This document shows, one piece after another, positions 10,880-23,884 of a stretch of DNA of 60,000 nt (position 1 is its first letter; every line of letters starts with the position of its first letter). Where the stretch lies: assembly GCF_030272615.1 (NCBI RefSeq), contig NC_081405.1, positions 646,850,920 through 646,910,919 on the forward strand. The letters run 5' to 3'. The notes under the pieces are model-generated. The model was not told the DNA's origin, ran no database searches, and saw only the letters and a program-made list of their open reading frames with translations. A program made the position numbers and the translations under genes. Origin of the DNA: Cryptomeria japonica. Lineage: Eukaryota > Streptophyta > Pinopsida > Cupressales > Cupressaceae.

Positions 10880-12252
10880 GGAGTAAATATTTATTTTGGA
10901 GGCCACTCTCATGTAGTTGGTTGTGGAAATTTGTACCATATCATTTTAAGACCATGTTTGTCCCATGGTAGTATTGTATGATGGGTGTTGAGCCTCCTCA
11001 TGTCTATATTTTTAGGGACTGGTATGGAGGAGGTATTGTTATTGTGTAAATATTTTCATGCTACCATAATATTGTTATATTAAAAAATACTATATGATTT
11101 GTATTGACATGTTTCTAATAGTTTAATACCAACTTGATATCTCTTAGATGAACGAGTTTTTTTCCCATAAATATTTCTTTGCATATATCTACCATCACAT
11201 GTGTTTTCTAAATTTTCTTATTCTAGGTTTTATTTTATTTTTAAGGTTAATCACATGCACCTCTAATTCAGTTAATCATATTTATATACTTTAAGTTTAT
11301 AGTTTCATCTTTACTATTCACTAGTTTTTTCAGTAGAACATGCATATCATGTGTAATAGTGAAAAAATATATATTATCAACTAAGGAATCATTACTCTCA
11401 CGTATACCAAGTGATAATAGTAAGATATCCTCACATTCTTCTTCATATATGTATAAGTCATGTGCAAGATTCAAGGTGTAGTAGAAGGTAATCCATGAGT
11501 ACTGAAAGATATATCATGAAAAAATATAAAATAACGTAATAAAGAAAACACAATGCTGTAAAAAGGTGATGTGTCATCATGATGCATGAAAAAACCCATG
11601 AAATCCCCTAAAAAGGGCTATTAAAGATGAAGAATGAGAAAAATAAAAAATCTACATGTTCTAGAGCCAAAACTAAAGTAAGCTATAAAAGTACATGACA
11701 AACTATAGAATGAATATAAGAACCATTAGATGAATTAAAACATTATTTTATAATATATCAACCAATATCTCACCAAATGCTTGCATTGATGTCTCATCAC
11801 TATGTACATATGAACATAATATGAAGGCAAAATTGATCTAACATGCATAAAATAACATCTTCATTTCCACTATACGAATTTATCATTAGTATTTTAAAAT
11901 AATGTGTATCATAAAACCTAATCATCATGAAATAAAGTCATTGACCTCATCATGAGGGGAGAAACATAAGTAGCCTTATGATCCTTACTAAATATACCTT
12001 GATAGATTATGATTAAAAATTATATTTAAAAGAAGATTTATAAGCCTTAAGTGAAGGCATAAAATGACTGTCTACATCACTAGACTTCGCAAGGAAATAT
12101 GAAGCAAGAGAAGCACAAAGAGGAGAATTCATATACATAAAAGAAAAACTATCTATAGATGGAGAAGGAATATTCTCACTAGGTACAACATCTAAATCCA
12201 AAACCTTGACGTATCAAATGAATATAAGGTTGAAGTAGTAGCTAAGTAACTA
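10880..12252. other. Non-coding stretch
   Basis: No supported gene. Short ORFs on the minus strand (11268-11474, 12013-12201) show no recognised motif and no support from repeated copies. Probably decayed repeat DNA. Confidence 0.5.
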
Positions 12253-14969
12253 CCATAACTGATAGTAAAAATAGTATTCCTAAAATATAGTGAAATAGGA
12301 AGGAAGCTTGGTTAAGAAGGGGAAAAGATATCCATGGTAAATATCTAGCAATCAAAGTGCACAAGGAAGGGTGGCTAGGTAAGGTTGAAAATATACAACA
12401 AATAGTAATAGCCAAAACCTCAATCAATATAAACCAATGAAACAAAAATGTAGATTGATCCAAATCCTAATCAAATCTAAAATTAATAAAAGCAAGAGAA
12501 TGCTTGAAAAATAATATGCATGATAGATTTGACCCAAGAATGTGGATTAATAATAAAAAAGCAAGAGAATGCTTAAAAATGATGTTTTATTTGTTGAGTC
12601 ATTTTAAGAATTTTGATCAAAAGAGCTCCTAAGTCATATATTAAATCAAATATTTTGAATACTCATATAAATAAAATAAGATAAACCACAAAGATATAAA
12701 ATCCACACTTTTGACATTACAATGATCTATATACTAACTTCAAAATCAAAGATATTATATTTATTATAAAAGATCATAATCTTTTAAATGTTAAGAGTGT
12801 AAATTTGAATTATGAATGGATCTCTGTGATGCATCATTTATTAGATTTCATTAATATAATGAACTTGATAATTAATTTAATTAAACTTTACATCAAAATT
12901 TTGCTAGCTAACATATTTAAAAATTTATATACCAAAAAGAATATTATATTATTTCTGATGGTGGTGTTAGACACATTATTTTGTTGCATCTATTAAAAAA
13001 AACAGGTGTAAAACTATCTTTAATAGTCATAATGATTGGGAAGTTGTGCTTTTAAGGCTTTATTTTTTTATGTAATTATCAACATTGTGTCCATTTTATG
13101 GTTGTATGCACTGCTGGTTGACTTTGTACAATATTTCTCTTAATAATCTTCTCCTTGATAGCTTTTTGGTGTTTGTAAGATTTTACTCAGTCTAACTATT
13201 AGTGGTATAAGATTTCCACAATCCATAGAATTTTTTGTAGTAGATTTTCAAATAAAATCGTGTGTGAGTTTTTAGATCAACGTTTCAGATCACACTCCGT
13301 GATCCATCATCCGAATAACTATAGCTATATATAAAGGATAAGAAATGAGATTAAAAGACCAACCCCAAAAAACATTATACAAGTAAGCTTTTAGTAATTG
13401 TGAAGAGACCTCTATAGACAGCCCAAAGCTTAAATAACTCTTATCATGACAGATTGAAGAAAGTTTACCTAAGATTATTCTAGAAACATGTTAGAATCAA
13501 CCACGCTACATTCAGAGGAGATGGGTGTGTTCTCATATTATTTCTTTGCATAGAAATATCATATGAACCTTAGATTTCACTCAAACAAAATCTCTAGTTC
13601 TGCAACCACGTTCATTCCAATGAACAAAACTCTAATTTATAATTTCAAAAATAAATATAAAAAGCTATGCCTAACCAGTTTGGTTGTTCCACATTTTTTT
13701 TGTTGTTGATAAAAGTGGATGAAACCACTCAAATTATATTAAAAATTTTGTTTTTTACACATGTCTGGTTCAAAGAGCACTGAAGGGAAAGAACCAATAA
13801 GAAAACCTTTCAGTATTGTTCAAGAAAACATAGGCCTATCTACCCATTACAAAAGCCCATAGGCTCCCCAAAAACCCTCCTAGTTACATAGCCATCCACA
13901 TTAGATATAAAGGAAGCTGCCTCAACCAGCATATAGAGGAGAACATATCAAAATAGAACTAGTGCCTTCAACCCAGAACCATCCTGTCTAATCAACACAT
14001 GTTTCCAGTCCTCTGAATAGAATAAAACTCACAACTAGAAAATAACCTATAATAAGTGAACCTGCCAGTACAAAAAAGGTGAGCAAACATATGACAATCC
14101 AGATAAGAAGAAGATAGGGATGTTGAAGACCACGAGGAAGCAGAATAAGACTGAGCCATAAGGTAAGTCAAAACAACAACCAAAGAAATAGCAGCAGGAT
14201 GAGAAACCATCTGAAACACCAAGCTATCTGCAATTTCCAGTTCCTCAAAAACATCCACCAACCACCAATTTTAACAACTACTCTCCAAAGAAAATAGAGC
14301 ATTTTGTGTTAGTAAAAACTAATGCTAAAGAAAGAATGAATACTAGGACTACAAGCCTCCGTAAATATAAATAGAAGAAGAGACATCGAAAACATGATTA
14401 GCCCTCCGAATCATGAAAAGGCAGCTCACAAGAAAATGAGAAGAAAATGCAGGAGCTCAGTGGATGATGAACAACCAATGATGAAGCATAATCATGTAGA
14501 AGATACACAACCTCCTCGCACATCACCCCCAATCATGAAATGAGTAGCTCACAAAAGAATATGAACACAAACAACATTGGGTGACTATAAAATGATGAGG
14601 CCAGCGCAACCAATTCTCAATCATGACCCAAACCCCCGCCGAACAACCACCATGCCCGCACCACAAAACCTAATGAGTTAATGATTGCCAAATAATGCAG
14701 AAAATTGAACACCATAGAAGCCATTATTACCAGACACAATGCCTCAGAGAATCTAAGATACACCATCATATGAGCCCGAGACACCCACCAATCCTAAGCA
14801 TAAAACAACAACATATGGAACCCAGGCCCAAACCCAAAAAAACCAATCAGAACATACTTTTGACATAGTAGAATTACCCCGAATCACCAAACAATAATTA
14901 AGCCCAAGGCACAAAACAAATGCAAAAAACATAAGGTACCGGCCAAGCAAAAGTAGCCACTTCATCCTC

Positions 14970-15295
14970 TATGCTCAATGAGGAGATACTATTGAATATA
15001 CCCACAACAAAGATGTTGCCATAAGGCAGGACAACATCCTCCCTGTAGCTATATGCGAAAGAAAAACCACACCCAACAGGGAGAAGGAAGAAGACTACAA
15101 CACAATTCTATAGAAAGATGAAAGATAGAACACCAGCAAGAGAAGCCACAACATCATCCAGGCTCCATGAGGAAATTCTTACCGAAAATACCAACAACAA
15201 AGATATTGTCATAAGGCAAGCAACACCCTCACTGCTGATACTTGCGAAAGAAAACCACATCCAGCAGAAAATGAGGAAGGCTTCTAGGTAAGACC
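14970..15295. repeat. Diverged tandem duplication in the LINE 3' region
   Basis: Two diverged blocks about 190 bp apart share ACAACAAAGAT, CATAAGGCA and GCGAAAGAAAA (around 15005-15065 and 15185-15250). They lie in the 3' untranslated part of the LINE and suggest local duplication in the source element. Confidence 0.6.
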
Positions 15296-15305
15296 CAATT
15301 CCCGC

Positions 15306-15432
15306 TAAGAGAGAAGCCTAATGCAAGAGGCTGGAATGTCCGAAGGAAGAACCTCTAAGAAGTCGGCACCCTCAGCAATAACCCTATTGGCTAAGAAATC
15401 CGCAATGACATTGATCTCCCTATAACAATCCC
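15306..15432 (-). pseudogene. C-terminal end of LINE ORF2, RNase H
   Basis: On the minus strand one frame reads QWDCYREINVIADFLANRVI and continues to a stop near 15306. The Y-R-E-x-N-x-x-A-D-x-L-A pattern is the last conserved block of the RNase H fused to the C-terminus of plant L1-like ORF2. The aspartate in A-D would be a catalytic residue. Everything before this block is absent, because the 5' boundary at about 15432 is the inversion junction. It is therefore a dead fragment. About 1.6 kb of untranslated sequence follows. Confidence 0.65.
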
Positions 15433-15522
15433 ATTGCTTGTTTGCTGATGATACGCTTCTGTTTGGGGCTGCCTCTTTGAAGGAAGCTAGAGTTATAAAG
15501 AAAATTATTTCTGATTATGCTG
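15433..15522 (+). pseudogene. LINE reverse transcriptase fragment, FADD motif
   Basis: On the plus strand the frame reads SHCLFADDTLLFGAASLKEA and then RVIKKIISDYAAF. FADD is the catalytic motif of the LINE reverse transcriptase palm, and the following LKEA..I..I...Y spacing is typical of plant LINEs. Only about 30 residues remain. In a normal ORF2 this lies several hundred residues before the RNase H end and on the same strand. Here it abuts it in reverse, so the intervening coding sequence was lost when the inversion formed. Confidence 0.75.
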
Positions 15523-16533
15523 CATTTTCTTTCGAAGAGAATACTTGTTTCTTTTTTCCTATCCTATTTGTTGCAAAGATAAATCATCATTTAAATCTCT
15601 GATCAAACAGTCAATATTAATTTTATATCTCATTTATGTATTCTATTTTCATTAGTTAAGATTTATGTATTCTATTGAATTATATAAAGTCTAAAAAATA
15701 GTCGTACAACACTTTCTATACCTTCAACGATACCTTGCTGCAATGATTCTCAGCTTGATTACATTGTGCTCAGACTGGCAGAAAAACTCAGTTTCAGATT
15801 AAGAGGGTAGAGTACATATCCAGCAGAAAAAGGACTCTTTTACAGGTACTCAGAAGTGGTATTCATAACTTAACATTCTTACAACAACGGTTAAAACAAT
15901 GGAGGGCAGATAAACTGTGAAAAAATTTACATATTGTTTGCAAAGAGAATGGGAGGACACAACCCACGTAACAAATGATTTCAACAAATAGTTATGAAGT
16001 GGGTAGATGGTTTTATTTCTCCATTAAAAACATTTGTTGTTTCGTTACCAGATATCATGTGATATTTAAGAAGCTGTCTTCATGGTGTTCGAGAAACAGG
16101 AGTAATGTATGTTGCATTAGAGTACAAAAATTAGATTGAGTTGCCCACATGTCACAAACTCTTTATCATGTCAACTTAAGAGACTAATATATATCCAACT
16201 ACTAGATTCGTTGAGATCATATTTATTGCTTGAATGCATTTTATTTTATGGGTTGCCTTTTTCTTTATTGTTTCTAATCTTATAGGTTAGATGTAATGCA
16301 GGTGGATCAACATCGTAAATTTTGTTTGCATCCATCCAATTTGTGAGTCTGGTTGGTGTATCCGTATTAATGGATAGAAGGTAGAATATGATTTTTTTTT
16401 GGATAGAAGGCAGAATATGATTTTTTTAGGGGTAAAGTTGGGGTGAACTTAAAAGGGTTTTAGAATCTTTTATACAATTAGAAATGAAATGATTAAAATA
16501 ATTTAGTGAAACAAACAAGGATCAATATTAATA

Positions 16534-19225
16534 GACAACAAATAGTAAAATTAGCATTCTTAAAATATAGCGAAATAGGAAGGAAGCTTGGTTAAGAAGG
16601 GGAAAAGATATCCATGGTAAATATCTAGCAATCAAAGTGCACAAGGGAGGGTGGCTGGGTAAGGTTGAAAATAGACAACAAATAATAATAGCCAAAACCT
16701 CAATCAATATAAACCAATGAAACAAAAATGTAGATGGATCCAAATCCTAATCACATCTAAAATTGATAAAAGCAAGAGATTGCTTGAAATATTATGCACG
16801 GTAGATTTTACCCAAGAATGTGGATTACTACTTAAAAAAACAATAGAATGCTTGAAAATTATGTTTTATTTTTTGAGTCATTTTAAGAATTTTGGTCAAA
16901 AGAGCTCTTAAATAGTTCAAAATCATATATTAAATCAAATATTTTGAATACTCATAAAAATAAAATAAAATAAATCGCAAAGATAGAAAATGGACACTTT
17001 TTACATTACAATGATCTATATACTAACTTCAAGATGAAAGATATTATATTTATTATAAAAATTCAGAATCTTTTAAATGTTAAGAGTGTAAATTTGAATT
17101 ATGAATGGCTCTTTGTGATGAACATCTATTAGATTTCATTAATATAATGAACTTGATAATTAATTTAATTTAATTAAACTTTACATCAAAATTTTGCTAC
17201 CTAATAGATTTAAAAATTTATATACCAAAAAGAAAGTTATATTATTTCTGATGTTGGTGTTAGACACATTATTTTGTTGCATCTATGAAAAAACAGGTGT
17301 AAAACTATCTTTAATAGTCATAATGATTAGGAAGTTATGTTTTTAAGGCTTTACTATGATATCTTTTACTATCTTGTTTCTCTATTTTCTTAACTTAAAG
17401 AATTTAAGATGTTCTTTCAAATTCAACAAATCAAATGACAAGTTAAATAATTACTAAGTAAAAAGAAGGTTGACACAGCACAAGGATTAAGACCTTTCCT
17501 ACATAATTTACTGCTGCTCCGGATTTGCTTAAGCTAGCTGATTCCTTCTCTTCAGTTATTATTTTTGTCACTGGGCTGTTCTATTGTTGCTTTGTAGAGT
17601 CTTTTATGTAATTGTTAATATTGTCTATTTTTCATACTTATTTTTTATGTAATTATCAATATTGTGTCCATTTTCTGGTTGTATGCACTGCTGGTTGATT
17701 TTGTACAACATTTCTCTTAATCATCTCTTCTTTGATAGCTTTTTGGTGTTTGTAAGATTTTACTCAGTCTAGCTATTAGTGATATAAGATTTCCACAATC
17801 TATAGAATTTCATGTAATAGATTTAGAGACAAAATCGTGTACCAGTTTTTAGATCAACGTTTTGAATCATACTCTGTGATCCATCATCAGAATAATTATA
17901 TCTATATATGAAGAATAAGAAATGAAATTAAAAAAACAACCCAAAAAACATTATAAAAAAAGCTTTCAGTAATTGTGAAAAAACATCTACAGACAGCCCA
18001 AAGCTTAAATAACTCTTATCATGACACATTGAAGAAAGTTTAACTGAGATTATTCTAAAAACATGTTAGAAGCAACCACGCTACATTCAGAGGAGATGGG
18101 TGTGTTCTCATATTATTTCTTTGCATTGAAATATCATATGAACCTTAGATTTCACTCAAACAAAATCTCTGGTTTTGCAACCACGTTCATCCAATGAACA
18201 AAACCCTAATTTATAATTTAAAAAATAAATATAAAAAGCTATGCCTAACCAGTTTGGTTGTTCCACATTTGCTTTCGAAGAGAATACTTTCTTTCTTTTT
18301 CCTATCCTGTTTGTTGCAAAGATAAATCATTATTTAAATCTCTGGTCAAACAGTCAATATCAATTTTATATCTCATTTATGTATTCTATTAAATTATATA
18401 AAGTCTAAAAAATAGTGGTACAACACTTTCTATACCTTCAACCATACCTTGCTGCAATGATTCTCAGCTTGATTACATTGTGCTCAGACTGGCAGAAAAA
18501 CTCAGTTTCAGATTAAGAGGGCAGAGTACATATCCAGCAGAAAAAGGACTCTTTTACAGGTACTCAGAAGTTGTATTCATAACTTAACATTCTTGCAACA
18601 ACTGTTAAAACAATAGAGGGCAGATAAACTGTCAAAAACTTTACATATTGTTTGCAAAGAGAATGGGAGGACACAACCCACGTAACAAATGATTTCAAAA
18701 AATAGTTATGAAGTGGGTAGATGGTTTTATTTCTCCATTAAAAACATTTGTTGTTTCGTTACCAAATATCAGTGATATTTAAGAAGCTGTCTTCAAGGTG
18801 TTCGAGAAACAGGAGTAATGTATGTTGCATTAGAGTACAAAAAATGGATTGAGTTGCCCACATGTCACGAACTCTTTATCATGTCACCTTAAAAGAGTAA
18901 TATATATCCAACTACTAGATTAGTTGAGATCATATTTATTGCTTGAATGTATTTTATTTTATGGGTTGCCTTTTTTCTTTATTGTTTTTATTCTTATAGG
19001 TTAGATGTAATGCAGGTGGATCAACATCATAAATTTTGTTTGCATTCATCAAATTTGGTAGTCTCGTTGGTGTATCCGTATTAATGGATAAAAGGTAGAA
19101 TATGATTTTTTTGGCGGTAAAGTTAGGGTGAACTTAAAAGGGTTCTAGAATCTTTTTATACAATTAGAAATGAAATGATTAAAACAATTTAGTGAAACAA
19201 ACAAGGATCAATATTAATAAATCAG
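16534..19225. repeat. Second copy (A'-B') of the tandem duplication, uninterrupted
   Basis: This copy carries A' (16537-18268) directly joined to B' (18269-19225) and serves as the empty site for the LINE. It has about 290 bp (around 17350-17640) that the first copy lacks. That segment is bordered by two similar phrases, TTTTATGTAATTGTTAATATT and TTTTATGTAATTATCAATATT, so the first copy probably lost it by recombination between them. No gene recognised. Confidence 0.8.
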
Positions 19226-21850
19226 TAAGGCAACAAGAAGACAACATCTTTACGACTATATATAATGCTGGTGGACCAACATTTTAAATTTTCTTTAAAC
19301 CAAACTTATATATATAGAAAGGGTAAAGGGAGGGATTTTGAAAGGGTCCTAATTTTCTTATACAAGGAGAGATCAAACACAAGAAAATTCTAGTGGGACA
19401 AGCACGTAGTAGTATTAATAAATCAATAGCACAACGGCTACAACATCAAGATGACATCTCAGATAAAGGGACTAGAAGCATAACAGACATGCAACCACTT
19501 TTGGAAATGATAAGAAAATAACTTACATAGAATCAAGGTGAATTAAAGTTGAACTTCACTAAAGAGGATTAAAATTTCCCATTGGTTTCCTATGTAGAGA
19601 TATTATGGCCTCCAACAAACTTGTTAACTTCCCCATATTCTTAGAAGCTGATCTAACTTCAAAAGAATCCTTAGGATGAAAAATCATGCTCACCCTTTTC
19701 CCCATATCCTTTTTAGGAGAAAGCCCATTAGGCAAGGAATAGAGTTTGCAAGAGGGGATGTAATTACTATCAGTCTAACCTACTCCCTCCTAACCATCTC
19801 ATCATGAAAAGGAAACTTGTAATATACCTTAGAGATCTTTCCATTAGAGTAATCCTTAATAGTGGCAAGAAGAGTCACAACAACATGCAATATGATGATC
19901 ATATACAAAATAAATCAATTTTCTTTCCATTATAAGAGACATTTTTTTACACATAAACAATGAATCCCCATAAGAAATGTGAAGCATCCAATCCCCAAAT
20001 GTTGAAAATAAGGTGATAGGTGGAGGAAGATCGTTACTCACACATACAAACACATAGTAAACAACAAATGTTTCCCATAAATGGTCTCCCAATCAAAAGT
20101 GATGAGCTAACCAACTAAAGAGATAATATCTTTCAAGATCTCCTCCTCTCAGTACTCCAAAAATAGGCCCAAGTTCAACCAAACAAAGAGAGGAGCTTGC
20201 AGTTGCATTTTGGAGTTGAAAGTGTTGGACATGATTGGAGGATACTCTAGTCCAAGGGGTGTTCAAACTAATAGAAAAAGGCATAAATGTAGGTAGGAGG
20301 TTTTGTAGGCTTATCTCCCCAAAATCTAGTTGAAAAGTGTCAGACATGAGTGTTGGGCGTGCTAATCTTGGTGTTTATGCCCGTTCAAAATATGGGACTG
20401 ACTATCACTATTTTCTTTGCACTCTTGTAACCTCCTTTTTTTTTTTCGAATTTGAACCCGCAAACACAAAAATGGGGAGAACGGTTGTGATGTATAGGGG
20501 CTTGCTTAAGTCAAGCCTCGTGTTGGAGTTCCTAGCTCCACAACATCTATGATGATGTAAAAATAGTGCTTATCCTCAAACGTATAGTAATGGACATGCT
20601 AAAATATAAATGATTATACCCTAGGTATGAAACCCTCTCATGGAGTTTTGGATAAGTCAATGATGCAATTCTCTTTATACAAGTCTTGCAACTATTGATG
20701 CCATAGTTCATGATAAACATAAATCACAAACATGGAATCATACTTGAATGTCGAGTGTTGCAGATTGATACTTCTTGAATGCTCTTGATTGAATTGAATT
20801 GCAGAATGCTTGATCTTAGCACTTAACTTTATGAATGATTAAAGATGTGCTTTATATAGAGTTCACAAGTTATTTTTGAGTTTAGCATGACATAAATGGT
20901 TAAGTACACAAATCGAGACAAGAATTCAAATTGTGAAGGCCAACACTAACGATGGCTACAATTTCGGTGAATTTTGGTGGAATAGAGCTGGAGGGGCCTT
21001 TGGTCCCACCAAAACAAGGCCTCTGAAAGGGATTCAAGACTATTGGGGTTTGTGATGTTAGATTTGATCCTAAATTTAGTATTTGATGACATTTAATTTG
21101 TATGAACAATAATAATGATTTAAAGTATAATATGACCCAAATAGGCTTAAAATGATATAGGAAAAGACACACTAAAGTAGGGGCCCAAATAGAGTGTGAA
21201 ATTGTAAAGGGATACGATTGAATATGCTATAGTGACTATAGCCACCACCAATAACATCTTGCTAGGTAGGTGATGGAATAGAAAGATAATCCACCATCAC
21301 CTCTAAAAATAGGAAAACAAAAGAGAAGCAATGATATGCAGAGGATAATAGCTGGGTATTCAGATAGAAATAACAACATTCAAAATTGACAACAATGGTT
21401 CCAAGAATGATCTTTAAGGGACAACATATATCTCCTATTCACAACTAGTTTGACAAGAGAACTAGTTTGACAAGAGAACTAGTTTCACCTCATACACTAG
21501 TGATCACTATAGATAAACTTGAATCAATTTCTTTTGATTTCTCATAAAGATCCCATTAATATCACCTCACGAAATGGATCATCCACGCTAAGGATTAGAG
21601 CTTTAGCAACACAATATCCATAAAAAAGGATGAGGAGAGAGGAGGAAGCCTTTTCACAACCCCTATAATGGTAGTTATGTACCATTTATAGCCACCAAAG
21701 TTAATCAACTCCACACTTTTGTAGTGAAAGGGAGACTACACTATTCTAGTTATTCATCACAACCTCAATTGGAAGTAAAATAGCATGTCACTACAATTAA
21801 TCCCACAACCTCAATTGAAAGTGAAATATAGCTTTATTGCAAGTAATCCT
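19226..21850. repeat. Diverged partial copy (C1) of the gypsy LTR complex
   Basis: From about 19680 this aligns to 25798 onward and from about 19790 to the 3' LTR at 53616 onward. Landmarks are CTCCTAACCAT, GGCCCAAGTTCAAC, GTGTTGGACA, GTTGTGATGTATAGGGG and GGACATGCTAAAAT. Similarity fades near 21850, before the LTR's TATA region. It follows B' directly, as C2 follows B'', so A-B-C is one ancestral unit. It is more diverged than the two LTRs are from each other. ORFs here are chance. Confidence 0.75.
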
Positions 21851-23884
21851 AGAACTAGTCAGCAAACTCCTACCAACCTACACCTTTCACAAAGGTTGTT
21901 GTAGGAAACTTCAATTCAACACCATGCTTAGCCCTATTATTGCAAGTAATAATTTAACACACACGATATCAATGCAATCACACAAATGGATCCTGCATGT
22001 AGGACTAAGGTGGTTTTGTAAACATACACCAATTTAGGGAATAAAACCCAAATCATAGGCACACATTGATAATTATAGGAGAGCCCCATTAAAATAAAGA
22101 TTTATTTTCTTATTAATAGTAAAGTACATTTTCTATTACACTTGTAAGCTTACACAAGCTTATAATTTTTTGATCCCATGCACAAACCAAACCTCCATTG
22201 TCTAGCTTTACTTTCTCACACCTCTCTTTGTTATATCCTATTCTCTATATATGACTCTTCATATTGTCATTCTACACACTGTCATTCTCTAGCCAACTCA
22301 AATTCTTCTTCCATTTTACAATATCCCTTCTCTTTGTTTTGCATGGAACCTTTTTGCAGCTCTCACACACCTACCAAACTCATATTTTAACCCTTCATTT
22401 TTGCACTAAGCTAATCCTTCCAAAATTTGACAACCTTCTTTTCTTCTTCTTTTGGCCTTTCATTTTATTTTTATAATGTTAGGTTTAATCTCTCTCTCTC
22501 TCTCTCTCTCTCTAAATTTATGTTCCTTATTTAATGACAAATCTCATAGCATATGGATAATTAATTCAAGAGATTTATTTTCTCTTTCCTTGTTTCTACA
22601 TAACCTTCTCTTTCTATTTTACCTAACCTTCAAAAGAGGCCTCTAACATTTTATTAAGGTAGTTTATCTCCCTATAAAATGCATGCTCTCTCATTCCTAC
22701 TCCTTCAACTTAATGCCCCCTTCTCTATTCTCACATTAGATCCAACCTCCCCCCACTCTCTCTCTCGCCTTCATACAACTCCCTCAAATCTTCTCATGAT
22801 AACTCAAATCCCTCCAAATATAGTTTTTGCAAACAAAATGGGGCCTCCTGAATGCAATACCAACTAAATGTCAATTCAAGTTCTAAATCTTTTTTGTAAT
22901 TTTCCTTAAGTCCCAAAATACCTATTGTTATTGAGGGAAAATATCAAATTATTAAATTTACCAACAATTCTTTACTATCCTTGTACTATGTGTATATAAT
23001 AGTTACTATTTAATTAAACTCCCAAAATTAGGTGGTATAATTCAAATTTAAAATTCATAAGGTTACCAAAGTTGATAGCTCCTCCTCATTTCCAAAACTA
23101 AATAATTATAGCCCATCAACCATGTTTCTTGTAGCTAAACTCCTCGACCTTTCTTGTATTTATTCATTTTCAATACAAACCACTTTCTTCCTTCGTCTTT
23201 CCACCTAATATGCTATCAAAAATCCTTCATATACGTAGCATATCTGCTATCCTTTAGTAGCACAAACTTTGTAGTGCTCCTTACAAAATCAGCTCTTCTC
23301 GTTGTTACACATGGGATAAATTAATTGTAATAAATAAGTATATATTCAACCAAAAGATGAAATTTCTCTTTATCCTTGCTCATTTTTCTTTATTCTCATT
23401 CTCCTCTTCTTTTTCACCATTCCCCAATATTTGATTAAACAAACTTTCTTCGTTCAACCTAAACTCCTTTTATAGATTCAACTCCTCTCACATGATGGAT
23501 TCAAATCATTAATTGATTAACCTTTCTTCTTCATCATCTCTATGCACCTTCTCTTTAGCCACCTTCTTGATCTCCATTGGACACAATTCCCTCTTTCCTA
23601 TATTAAAGTAATAATATCATATGACAACAGTTTCTTGTCATAGGTGCTTCTTTCCATAATGTCTTCCCGTGTTCTTCAATGTGCTTGTCTATTGGTATGT
23701 GGTGACTAATCATGTGACCAGGATTAAATTTTAGTAACTTTGAAAACCATATTTGCACCCCAAATCCTTTAACGAGAGAGTGTAGAGGGTAGAGCCCCTC
23801 CTATAGGGCTCAAGGCACTCATTCCCTTGGTAGAGGCTAGATCCCATGGTTGGTGTTTGAAGGTAGCAACATCAAAACAAAAAT
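21851..23884. other. No gene seen; pyrimidine-rich stretch
   Basis: The plus strand is rich in C and T from about 22170 to 22800, giving short Ser/Leu/Phe-rich ORFs that I do not accept as genes. No protein motif or structured RNA was recognised. Near 23790 there is a GTAGAGCCCCTCCTATAGGG phrase with local foldback potential. Confidence 0.5.
22490..22513. repeat. (TC)n microsatellite
   Basis: Twelve uninterrupted CT/TC dinucleotides within the pyrimidine-rich stretch. Confidence 0.95.

Larger units (their letters stand above)
13697..15522 (-). mobile_element. 5'-truncated, 5'-inverted LINE insertion
   Basis: The insert is flanked by sequence that is contiguous in the A'-B' copy: ..TTCCACATTT before it and TCTTTCGAAGAG after it, against CACATTTGCTTTCGAAGAG at about 18263. 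Read on the minus strand, the larger part (15430 to 13697) begins with the end of a LINE RNase H, continues through ~1.6 kb of 3' untranslated sequence and ends in a short poly(A). The last ~90 bp (15433-15522) lies in the opposite orientation and encodes the reverse transcriptase FADD motif. That arrangement is the signature of twin priming. A CATTT target-site duplication is possible. Confidence 0.75.
12253..16533. repeat. First copy (A-B) of a large tandem duplication, LINE-interrupted
   Basis: Part A (12253-13696) matches 16537-18268. Part B (15523-16533) matches 18269-19225. The two parts are contiguous in the second copy but split by a LINE here. The end of B (CAATATTAATA) joins the start of the next A near 16534, the junction expected of a tandem duplication. 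Relative to A', A lacks about 290 bp near 13055. A 70-codon minus-strand frame (12242-12463) is conserved in A' (16528-16743), but its function is unknown. Confidence 0.8.

Noticed and set aside
13697-15522. Two independent LINE fragments placed side by side
   Set aside because: The A'-B' copy shows one clean target with both fragments missing together, so a single 5'-inverted insertion is simpler, though not proven.
19856-21172. Minus-strand ORFs in the C1 copy, and similar ones at 25807-26721 and 53929-54120
   Set aside because: Lengths and frames are not kept among the three copies of the repeat, and no domain is seen.
22178-22867. Cluster of short plus-strand ORFs in the pyrimidine-rich stretch
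   Set aside because: Composition-driven Ser/Leu/Phe frames; several overlap in different frames and none has a motif.
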